A stretch of DNA of 41,666 bases, taken from Saccoglossus kowalevskii. Taxonomy: Eukaryota > Hemichordata > Enteropneusta > Harrimaniidae. The DNA lies in assembly GCF_000003605.2 (NCBI RefSeq), contig NW_003133367.1, forward strand, positions 99,645 through 141,310, read 5' to 3'. The position numbers were made by a program, and so were the translations under genes. The notes beneath the pieces are model-generated. The model saw only the letters and a program-made list of their open reading frames with translations, did no database searches and had not been told where the DNA came from. Of the stretch, positions 1 to 11,000 are shown one piece after another (the first letter of the stretch is position 1; each line of letters starts with the position of its first letter).

Positions 1-438
1 TCGAGGTCAAAGGGTCAGGTTGCGTGCATATAATTATATATAGTTAAAACAAAAAGTATTTGAACTTTTGTCAGCTGTTCAACATCTATAAAAACCAGAA
101 AGACAATTATAAGACAATGTGAACCTCGGAAATTATTCTGTTAGTCACGGTCCGAATTTTAAATGCGCGCGAGCGAGCAGGTGGGCGGTGAAATTTCGGG
201 GTTTGCGCGGTCGAAAATAAAACGAAAATTTTTCGGTCGAATTCAACAAGCGGTCGCAAAAGCGAGAGAAAAAGGTGATGGGAAAGCTAAAGCGGGCGGG
301 AGGTTGTGCGAAAGGAGTACTGTAACTTTGCACAACTTTCTTTTAAATCGTTTTATTTTCCAAGTCAATATTCTATTTTACTAATAATTTTTTTTTCTAA
401 CGCAATATTTTCATACTTTGGTGTTGGCACTGTTGGTA
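1..438. other. Non-coding flank, nothing recognised
   Basis: A short G+C-richer island (about 163-315) with several CG dinucleotides is followed by AT-rich sequence. Reading frames cross it on both strands, but their translations are low-complexity and basic with no recognisable domain. Confidence 0.4.
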
Positions 439-786
439 ACTTGTAGTCCACCAAACCAATGTTCATCCTGATTTGCCAACATAAAAATTCTAGTTGATGC
501 ATTGGTTCAGCATTGAAACTTCATCAATAATCACAACATCAGCTTCTCTCTTCACTTTCAAATGATCATGATTAATAAGCACGACTTCTTCATTTGTGTA
601 TCGCCCATCATCAATACCAATCCAGCTTGTACAGTCTTTGGATTGAACTCTGATAGCTGTCTGCTGGCAAAACTGCTATGTTTTTGCCATAACATTTTAA
701 AGTTTTAATGATGAAGGTCTTTCCTGTTCCAGCTTGGCCCAATATTTCGCCAACTTCAATGCTGCATATTGTTCAGCATTAAGCAT
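439..786 (-). pseudogene. PIF1-family helicase relic (frameshifted)
   Basis: Conceptual translation of the minus strand gives, in order but in different frames, four blocks typical of the PIF1/Helitron helicase domain: an LNAEQYAALK-like start, a Walker A motif GQAGTGKT followed by FIIKTL, a Walker B block DVVIIDEVSML, and an FGGLQV block of the kind that follows Walker B in PIF1 proteins. Indels separate blocks 1/2 and 2/3, and a stop (tag) follows the Walker B block, so no intact protein can be made. Upstream and downstream helicase motifs are absent. PIF1 helicases unwind DNA; in invertebrate genomes such isolated fragments usually come from Helitron-like mobile elements, but no Rep/endonuclease part is visible here, so the source is inferred only. 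Confidence 0.75.
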
Positions 787-2164
787 TTTTATCTTTATGA
801 TAATTGTCTATGGTAAAAAATATTATGATAATACACAAATACATCATCAGAGCATGCATAAAATGAACTTCAAACAATTAAGAATTCTAAACTTGTAAAA
901 CAATTTTATTATCACTTAATTCATGTATAAAGACATTAAATGCTGAGAAACGTAATTCGTTGATATAGTCATTAACTATTAATAATTAACGTAAAAAAGG
1001 TAACAAGTTAAATACAAAAATATTTGTAGTATATAACAAATATTAGCATAATTCACAACTAACATTGAAAACGGTGAATAATAATGAATAGTGACATTTC
1101 CTTAATTTGAAGTAACCTTGTACTACAAATCGAATCAGCTGTTACTGTAATGTACACTAATGTTTTAATCTGACTTTTCTATTACCAAACCTCTGTGTGT
1201 AATTAATCTCACACACTGCCAATGGAGTAAATGCAATATCTATATATTTAGCATAGTTAAGTATTGCATAACTATTTCCACGTCCACCTCAATATACAGA
1301 CTTCCAAATATTGGAATTATTAAACTTGTGCAGAACTATTTTGTGTTCTGCTCAGACTTTTTGTATTTTCATGCAGATAGTTTGATTTTCCTACAGAATA
1401 TTGTTTTAATTCCTTATGTTGATACTGCACCCTATCACAAATGCCATACACAAACTTTAGTTGGCGAGCCCTGAAACCAGGAAAAATCTGTTTCCAGGCC
1501 CTGATAAATGATCACCTTCAAGTTGAGCATAATTCGCAATGAAAATGCCTCTCATTGCTAATAAAATTGCTGTCGTGTAATTGCATCCATCATTTTTCCA
1601 GCCGAGTCAAACAAACACATAAATCCAATGATATGAGAAACAGATTTATTTTTTGGCCTAGCATAAGCAAAGGACAATGTCTTAAAAGTGATTGAACAAG
1701 AATACATAATATGCCATTAAAGATTATAGACAAATATGATGTAGTAGGTAGCAAATTTCCAAGGACATGCATATTTTATTGGCCAGTAAATGGTAATGAA
1801 AATTTTGTAAATGTAAATACATTGTCAAAATCATGAAAGAAAGGACATATAAATATATGGGCAAAAGGGACTAATGAGATAAGAATGTTGATGAACACAG
1901 CTGACGACAATCACTCAAAAGTTTAACAATGTATCAATTTGATTAAAATTTGGTGTAGGTATTCGGTTCCAATTAATTAATTTTTTTAATGACCCTTTAT
2001 ATAATATTTATTTACATTTTTGTTTGTAAATGTTGATTTTTTGGTTTTATTTGCCGTTAATCAGTTCGAAAATTGTGTCCCAGTCGCCGCCAACTAGTTA
2101 GAAAAAAAGGGGCCTATATCGGATTTTAATCAAAATGTATTGCCTTCTTACTTGTACTACTAAG
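787..2164. other. AT-rich intergenic DNA
   Basis: No conserved coding signal, RNA gene or clear repeat was recognised. A weak imperfect inverted repeat lies near 1467-1502. Confidence 0.4.
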
Positions 2165-2324
2165 GTACCACAAGACAAGCAACTGTTACAGTATGAAGAT
2201 GATTTAAGGCAGACTTGCTGAAAAATACAATTCTAATGAAAATTACAAAGAATTATTGAGACTGACAAATTGCTTTCAGCAAGTAGAAGACAAAATATGC
2301 ATGGTCACAGACAGTGAATTGTGA
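2165..2324 (+). pseudogene. Possible degraded coding fragment
   Basis: Two blocks in adjacent frames read like protein: about 18 residues ending EDDLRQTC, then after a one-base shift about 34 residues (starting AEKYNSNENYKELL and ending VTDSEL) before a tga stop. The composition (charged, few stops) is unlike the neighbouring AT-rich DNA, but I do not recognise a family. It may be a decayed transposon gene or an exon of an unknown gene; chance cannot be excluded. Confidence 0.2.
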
Positions 2325-4290
2325 TCAGAAAAATTTATTTTGCCAGCCAACAATTTTAAATGTATGTAGTCAGCTATGGGGCCCGATGGTTAATAGGGTC
2401 AAGGTTAGGAGTACAAAAAGATGTTCATCTGAAAGTTTTAAAAAAATGCATAAAAACTAACAAACATGTCGATCATCAAGCACTGTAACTTCAGTTACTT
2501 GTGTGTGATAGTAGGATATCCATTCATTGTGGGCTTCATTACATCCCTTTAATTCAATAATATCATTTGTGTCAGGTTTAATTGGTGACATTAATAACAT
2601 TTAAAGTTTGCTCAATTTAATATAGACTGTAGGATAAAAGTGATTATGTTAAACAAATTATAATTTAAATAGTCACAATTTTTTGTCTTACCTGATTTTC
2701 TCGATTTAGTTGAAATATCAAATAGGATCCTTCAGATTTATCTCGTATGACTATGCATAGTTAAGAATTTCAAACTCAGACAGTAAAGAAAGAATTTAAA
2801 GTCATGGTGTTTGAGGGCGCGTACGCATGCGCAAATTGACACAACTTGAAGGCTGGTATTCTCAAAAGAAACAGAAATTTCGCCATAAATTCGTAAAATC
2901 TGGACAAATAAATGATTTATATGTGATCGGACGACATTTTGTAATACCTCGGTGTCTTATGAGCACTCGTAACTGGTTTAGACAAGCTATTTTGTATTTT
3001 GAGGTATGGTTTTCGGCAGCTAAAAAAATGTGTGCATATTTTGTTTCCTTTCTTGTCATATATGTAGTGCAAGCCGATCGACCGGAAACAAGTATTAGTG
3101 ATTTTCGGGCTTTCGGAGCGTGATAATTAAATTCAATAACATATGCTTGCTTTATATTACCAAACTGTTTATTAAATTATATAATTTCCATTATTTTGAG
3201 CCGGGACATCCATGTATTGACGCGAGTAGACCACACGATCCGTTCAGCGCCTTATTAATAATTTCATTAGTTGTTTCATTGCCATATAATTTAAGAAATG
3301 TTTCCCTCGTATGTTCATTCTTACATCGTTGACCACTGATGTTGTGAATTCTCTACGAGTTATGTTGTTAACAAGAAGAACACCTTACCTTCCTTCTAGA
3401 AAATATCGCTATTGTCATTTTCCTGGTATTGATCGGTGGGACGTAGGACGTATCCCTACGTACGGTACAAGTGCTGCTTGATCGGAATTAATTCAATGTC
3501 CTTACATATTATGTCTGTATGTTCCTATACCCAAACAGGCAGTGCATGTTGACATGGCTACATGAACTGAAACTATACGCAAGAGCACAAATAAACAAGT
3601 CGGATGAAACTACCCTGGAAACAGCTGTCTGCTCGCGACAATCAAAGAACTATAGCAAACATCAACCAGATACTCATGTAAAAATTGAGATACATCCATT
3701 CTTGAAAAAAGTAGATCTAAATTTATCTCTAAAATACGCACATATTCATTTTGAAAATACATACTACAGTGCACGAATTTATATTAATAAATATTACTTA
3801 ATTTATTTATTAATTGATATCTCGGTTTCTATTGCATTTTGAGAAAATGTGAAATCACAACATGTTTTATGCAAATTATTGAACATATGGAAATTACGGG
3901 TCTGGCAGTGGTGAAAACCCCCAACGAGAGGAACGAAAGTGAGGGTGCCGCCAGTGTTTGGAGTGTGCCTTCCGGCCTCTGCTGTCCGTCAAGTACAAAG
4001 CGCCACCGTTCAAAACGTTCGCAAACGCTTTTGTTTAGTGAACGCTTGAGGGCGTTTTCTTTACTGACACAATCTGGTGTACATCTGAGATATTTGTGAA
4101 CCCAACAAGTTTCTAAACAGAACTATTTGTCACCAATATAAGATTATTCAAAACCAATAATATAAAACTGTAGGTCCAAACAAGACTGCTGCAACTGGAT
4201 TGGAAGGTTTATGCATCCTATTGAGAATGCTGGTTTATCCAAATCGCCTGGACGATTTGATACCCATATTTGGTCGTTCAAGTAGTGGTC
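2325..4290. other. Intergenic DNA, no gene recognised
   Basis: Several open frames of 70-107 codons exist (for example 2827-3123 and 3519-3842) but their translations match no domain, lack splice context and have the Lys/Asn/Ile/Tyr bias expected of AT-rich non-coding DNA. A G+C-richer patch at about 3900-4070 has no clear function. Confidence 0.35.
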
Positions 4291-4550
4291 TCAGCATAAT
4301 TCTTCTCTTTCTTTTCGATCATTTTCTAGGTGTTCCTTATCGAGTTTAAGTCGCTGTCGTTCTAACTCGAATTCCTCTTTTTTTAAATCAATCTCCTCTC
4401 GCCGGAAACTAGCCTCATCATCTTGTCTTTTTTGAACAAAAGACAAAAGATCAACCATGAAAGTAGCATAACGACGTGTTTTTTGTTGTTGTTTTTTTGG
4501 TGTTGATGGCATGGATGTTATCTCATTATTATCATTTTCAATGTTGCCAG
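4291..4550 (-). CDS. Putative terminal exon of a coiled-coil protein
   Basis: On the minus strand a pyrimidine-rich acceptor (tttgttcttttag, AG at 4551-4552) precedes an open frame that ends at a stop at 4291. The last ~50 residues are an uninterrupted charged helix rich in Glu, Lys and Arg (ending KEREELC) with heptad-like spacing, preceded by a Gln/Lys-rich linker (KKQQQKTRR). This looks like the C-terminal coiled-coil tail of Myb/SANT-like or Harbinger-associated DNA-binding proteins, which often end in such Glu/Arg/Leu-rich helices. That assignment is inference; no DNA-binding domain lies in the window on this strand. Upstream exons would lie at higher coordinates but were not found, so this may be a gene fragment. 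Confidence 0.4.
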
Positions 4551-5483
4551 CTAAAAGAACAAATAAGTTTGGGTCACTGAATGTGAACATTAAACAAAAA
4601 CAAAAACCTGTTAATTAAAGTTTGAGTCACTAAACACAATTACAAACATTGAATAATTTTAGCTGATAATTTAGTTTAACATGATACAAGGAAATCTAAA
4701 ATAAATACATAAAAATTTAGCACCAACTGAGATGTTCCAGCTGTCATGACGAAATACTATCATAAAAAAAATATTTATTTATTTTATTTATATTTATTAA
4801 AACATATATATTAACTATCAATATTAACAAAAACTATCAATATGCGAGCACAATTGTAGGAAATTGTCTTTGGAATTACTTGTAATGATAATAACGTCTA
4901 GAACTGCACCTGCACGTTCCGAACGCGATTTCCAGTCGTTCTTCCCTCGTATGAGTCACGTGGTGACGACGTTACGCGTATTTATCACACGTAAATTTGA
5001 AAAAGAACGCGTAACTAAACGTCCTTGCACTATTGACGTTTTTTCGTTTATAAATATTGGGTTATCTTGGCTATGTCCTAGTTGTCACAGTTCGTAATAG
5101 TCTACGGTTCCACATAAAATGTTTTTCGGCTTGTGTGATGTAAACTGAACAGTAATTGGCCAGGCCGACAATCTCTACTTTCAGATATGCTCATAATTCG
5201 GCGAGTTATATCACTATCTGAGGGTGCAACTTCCGGCTTAATTTTTCAGTATATCGAGAACTATTGCTTCTGCTGTAAACTTGTTATTTTCGCGTCAAAA
5301 CGCACTGATTAAGGGTTTAAATGGTGTATTTGAATATAGTACCACTGTGAACAATTTTACCGTAAACCTGTAATAATTAAACCGAAAAGGTCACACTACT
5401 TCCGCGTTTGACTTTTCTCTGACGTTGAGGGCATAGGAAATCATGGTGGTGATCGTGAACTACCGACGAGTGTGCCTTTCATT
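4551..5483. other. Intergenic DNA before duplication unit A
   Basis: No coding or RNA gene is supported. AT-rich to about 4860, then more balanced with scattered CG dinucleotides. Counterpart sequence is not seen upstream of unit B, so this lies outside the duplication. Confidence 0.35.
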
Positions 5484-6319
5484 TGATAATCAACAGTGAT
5501 TATTGAAGTTCAGCGGCTGGTAATGTAGACCATCGTTTTATCTGAATTATTCATGAGTACTTTTTTTTTTCATTTTGACAATTGTATGCCGGGTTCCGAC
5601 AAGATCACAGACATTCAGTGTCGATAGACCCACTCGACTGTATTCGCTGCGCAAGGTTACCCCGATTCATCTGTGATTGAACCGTCAATTAGGCACACGT
5701 AGCAGTCGCAATATGTCCGACCACTGCACCTCAATGCACAGCCGTTATTTCCTCGAAAGACCCATGCCCCGGCCGGTTGACCTACTGTGCGATCGACGCT
5801 TGCCGGCGACGCATTCATTTGTGTCCACTTATCCTCTCGGTGAATGACCGAGGCTTGTCCCTTATGAATAAAATGGTTCCAGAGATTACTTTAGCGAAAG
5901 CAAATATATGAAATATTGGTCAGATAAACAATTCCACGAACGTATTATTAATTACACTCGTTAGTTGCATGTCTGGTTAGCGGGTTTATTTAAGAGCAGT
6001 GACTTTGGCATAACTCAGCGTTTTATGACGTCAATAAATGGACGAAACTGAGAGGCATGTTCGTTTCAGCAACAACGTCTATTAGCGTTCTTGCTACAAT
6101 CAAATTCCAAATGGACGATGTGACGTAATATGAAAGGGCTATTTTACTTATACAACCAACGAGTAAACGTACCCTAAATTTTTGAAAAATAAAATGGGTC
6201 ACCTTTGCAGGCGAGGAATTTGTGCCCCAAACAGGATAATAACCACGCTGAAAGAGCAAAGGCTCATGGGTGACTGATTATTTGTAAATAACACGCTATG
6301 GACGTCTGCTGCATGCTCG

Positions 6320-7400
6320 GGTGACGAGTCTCTCGCTTTAAAAATGGTTATTTCCATCCTTTCTTGTGTGTGTCAAATTTTGTTACATCGATAGAGTCAC
6401 TAGCTGAATTAGAATGTAACTTAGTACGCAAGTACTACAGCATACATACCAGACCTTAGTAGGTTTTGAGACAAAACAGTACACGGTAATTGGGATAATA
6501 ACTATTTTTGCATTTCTATTGTGCATCGTCACATTTGTTTGCACAATTGCATGAAACTTGGCACATGATGTTTGCGTTGATCAATATCTGATAAGAGCTT
6601 CCAATTTGCATACCAATGAACTTTTTTTATAATTAATTTGTCCATACGTACTAATTACATATTGTTAACTTTTCTCACTGGAATAAAACTGAAGAACATA
6701 CAAACTGTGTGTGTAGATTAATATGTGATTTTTTTTTCAAATCTATGCTTATAAATTGTGCAGATTGCATGTTCTGTATCATGGCAATAGTTTGCCTTGC
6801 CCAGAATAAGTATACTGTTAGTTGAATGTCAGTTTGGCATTATTCTGTACACATTATTTAGCTAATTAACTACTTACTGTGTGCTTATAAATAGATTTAA
6901 ACGTGTATTGTTTCTGTAGTTTCATGATTGAATTGATCTTTGCATATTTTAATTAGCTAATTTACGTATCAATTGTTCTTAGTATATACTTTGTATATTC
7001 TCGGGCGAACATCCGGGTATTTACATCGCCTGACAATCATCACGGTGAAACCTAATTTGCATACTAATTACTATTTTCAAATACTATCAATAATGATTCC
7101 TAGATCAGAAAGATTGTAATCAACTCTAATTACTTTGGATATTTATCAATTAGTTCAAAACGTACACTGGCACTGGCATGACAATCTTGCACAGATTTCT
7201 GCTAAAATTACACTATTAAATTCGATGATTCCAATACTAAAATTATATCATCCCTTGCAAGATGCTGCTCCGTTGATGTAGAGAATTACATATGTGGTCC
7301 AAGTATTGATACACATGATACACAATGTACTAATTGTGCTGAGAAATTTAAAGCATTATCAGTGACCGAACGTGTTTATAATATGAGACAGAACTTGAAT
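6320..7400. other. Extra segment present only in unit A
   Basis: The sequence before 6320 matches B up to about 18555 (GTCTGCTG-ATGC) and the sequence after 7400 resumes at about 18567 (GACAC-TTT-TGCAAGG). The 1.07 kb between has no counterpart in B. It is AT-rich, with no coding potential and no terminal repeats that I can see, so it may be an old insertion in A or a deletion in B. Confidence 0.5.
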
Positions 7401-8063
7401 CTCACACACTTTTTAAAGACACTTTCTGCAAGGTTGCTAGCGCTATGCTTGTATTTCAAAACAAATATAATTTTATTCGACTTTTTTAAAAACCGAATTC
7501 AGATACCTCCTTGAATTCCAGAAAGATCAAAACAGTTACCCATAATATAATGTACTTTTTTGTAATTGGTGCAAACAATGGGTTTTAAATTTGTTTCGTA
7601 GCTTAAAGTAGTTGTCCATTACAACATTAGCATTTGGTGATGGTTTAACTCTGACAAAGTCAAGTCAATGTAAATGTACATGGGGTTGACAGGATAAAGG
7701 TTAATACTTAAAGCACACGCCATAAAAAGATGGATTTGTTGAAGCAAAGTATTTAGATATACATGTCCTTAAACTGTAATTGCTTTGCTCCATAAATTTC
7801 TAGTAAGACGTGTCACTCGAAATAAAACAACGAATGAAGAGGAAATAATACAACAACAACAAAACAATCAGTTATTTTTTTTTTCACGTCTGAAGGTGAT
7901 ACGCCGTAGATGTTGAAATACGATTACCAAGTACCTTCACCTGAGGCGTATGGTGGGGTAATGGGTCTAAGAAAAGTACATGAATTGTACATTGATCTGT
8001 GACATAGACATTTTCATTAGCCGAAACTAAACTTCATTTTTTCATTACATGCATCATATTATA

Positions 8064-8072
8064 GAACACATT
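8064..8072 (+). other. Likely 5'UTR splice acceptor before copy A start
   Basis: Both copies share tattatag followed by A-A/G-CACATT and the start ATG (A: AG at about 8062-8063; B: AG at about 19164-19165). A pyrimidine-rich stretch (ttcattttttcatt) precedes it in A. This suggests that the first coding exon is not the first exon and that a 5'UTR exon lies upstream; that exon was not located. Confidence 0.35.
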
Positions 8073-11000
8073 ATGGCAAAGGTAGTGGCAGTGTTTGGTG
8101 CCACAGGCATGCAAGGTGGTTCTGTTGCCAGGGCTCTCCTGAAGAACTCCAACTACAAAGTGCGAGCAATGACCAGAAATCCAGACAGCTCAAAAGCTAG
8201 GAAGCTTAACAAATCAGGTACCGAATTGATTTATGAATGAACGTTGCTCTGCTATACCGTGTGAGTGAAGGAATTAAATTGACCTTGGCTCACATCTGAT
8301 CAGCGACAATGTGTAGTTTTAGACAGATATTTTACTAAGCCATTTTCAGTTTTCTTTCAATACTGCTGAATTTGCATTGTAGGGCACCACGTCATCTTAA
8401 ACATTTAAATAAATATAATAAATGTGTTTTTATTTATACACACACACACAAAGTAGAACATAAAACATTATAGACCATACCAAATATATAATGACATAGA
8501 CTAAATTTGAGCCAAATCTAAAGTTGATTCACAAGCAGAATCAACTATAGCAGGATCAAAACTTGGTGGTCTGAATCTCGGAGTCTGATTTCCAAGAAAG
8601 TACAAAATATCCTTGGATAGTAGCCAAGCAAATACCCCTCTCTGATTAACAAGTCGCCCCGTTTTTGTCAGAAACAATATAGCGTTGTGACTGACGAACA
8701 TTTCTAAAGAATTGACTAGCTTGATCTGCATAATCCAAGAAGGAATACAACCCATATGACATACACGTGTTATTTTTATTCCCATAAAGCTTCGCCTTTT
8801 ATGTTGGACTCGCTAATACATCAGTATGGTTGACTCTCCCAACATTGATTCGGCTTAGCAATAACACTCTTTACTGTTTGAAATAAAAACAAAAAAATAT
8901 CTGGTCATGTGTCATAATACACTTTTATGCGTTTACATTTTGGAGAGTTTCACAGTGAAATCCAAACTATATTTCAGGTGCTGAAGTTGTTAAAGCAGAT
9001 CTGGATGATAAGTCAAGTATTGATGCAGCATTAACAGGTTGTTATGGAGTATTTGGTGTAACCAACTATTGGGAGTACCTTGACAAATCCAGGGAGATTC
9101 AACAGGTATAAACAACTATGCATACCACCTAGGCATCTGGGTAAAGTAGTACAAATCATGACAGAAACAGGTACATGTCACACAATACATTACACCGACT
9201 ACCTGTCAGCAAACATAATGCAATTATTCACATTTGCGTCCGGAATGGGTGTAATCAAACAATTCATTAATTACTTATCAGAGATAGGTACGATCCATAG
9301 CACACTATGGTGACAAACTGTCAGACTGCCTGTAGACACTTTGTACATACATATAACACAATACATGATCTGTTAAACAGATAGACACCATATAAGGTAA
9401 TTTCTACACTATGTGTTAATCTGGATTAAAAATTCACACGCAACATTAAAGAGCGACAGTGGTCGCGCTGCACATGTGCGACATGTGTGTTGATGAACAT
9501 AGATTTTCCACAATCCAATGCGCTCTTCTTATGGAAATCACGAGTATGAGCTTTTACCTGGGCGCAATTTTCATTAATTACTGTTGATGACTCCTTCGAT
9601 ACCTTCCAATCACCTACAAAATACCTAATTAAAGCTTGGTAACGTCTCAGTTTGTACTCGTTGATCTGCGCAACAGTCAAAGTCACCATCTTTGTTTATA
9701 TCCATATATCTCACGCATGTGTGGTGCGACGACTACCGCCCTTTAAGATCATATTGTGTCAGTTTACATCAGATTATTCATTTATGTACATGTAATTGTG
9801 TTGGTTTTTACTGGGTCAGTGAGTGAGTGACGTTTGCAAAACATTTACACGGCAACATAACAGCTAGAAGAAGAGTGCAAGTTTACTGGTGTATTTTTAT
9901 TCACATCAATCTTGGCTTTTGGTGTAGTCACTCACTAATAAACTGAGTTGTCCTCACCTGTGGTAAGTATTATATGTGGATGAAACTTATGTTTGCTTTT
10001 TTTAGGGTAGAAACCTTGCAGATGCGGCTAAAAATGCTGGAGTTAAACATGTGGTTTTCAGTGGTCTTGAGAACGTGAAGTTATTGTTTGGTAAGTCATG
10101 CCAGCACTTTGATGGTAAATGGGAAATCGAGGAGTACATGGCAGAGATTGGTTTGCCGTATACATCAGTGCGATATAGTGAATATATGGAGAATATTTTG
10201 GGTGATTTAAAACCAATCAAAGGACCAGATGGCGTATACTATTTAGGTAAGTCTTTTAATGGCTCTTTATAAATGTTGCGGTCTTTGGGGTCTGTCTTGT
10301 CTTGTTTGTTTTTTTTGTCTTGTTTCATGATTTCAAACTAATGCCTCTCTTCTTTCTTGTCAAGGGTGTTGCAAAAATGTTTGAGGTCGCAATTTTGTAG
10401 GTTTAACCAATTCTTCAATTAGAGTGCGGACTAGAAACAGTAATTTTATCTTTGTTAGTATTATCTTACTTGCTATTATTTTTATCTCATGATAAATCAT
10501 TGTTGCCAAAAAAAGACTGAATATTGAATTCTGGGCTGCCAGACAAAAATTGTAAATATTAATATAGAATTGTTTAAAGGGATACAGTTGTTGCGCCGAG
10601 TCGTGTTTAGTATGGGTCCAATAACGAAGTGTGCAACACGTGTAAAATGTGCATCGTGACAACTGCAACGCTTCAAAACATGGTTTATTGGGTGTGCCAC
10701 AATGTAAATATTAATCTTATTGTCTGACTAATTATGGTCGCTCGGGTAGAGCGGTCACTGCCACGGAAATAACTGGTTGTTCTTCTGCACTGTCAGGCGT
10801 GGGTTGAAAGTCAGCCAATGAGGAGATTTTACTTAATTTGGATGATATGATTTGTAAATAATATCGGCTGTTTATGCTGTACTCATATGTTCGTCCCAAG
10901 TAATGTTTTATTCAAACATTAATGCATATTGAAACTTGCTGACATTTTGCGACGTGTGACCTCAAGCATATATCAGAAGAATTTTCGATTTGTGAATTCC

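Noticed and set aside
2827-3123. 98-codon frame starting near a GCATGCGCA motif
   Set aside because: No recognisable domain, no splice context and a mixed hydrophobic composition; likely chance.
8049-8072. Upstream in-frame ATG of copy A giving an eight-residue extension
   Set aside because: It lies before a likely splice acceptor, is not shared with the family N-terminus and differs in copy B.
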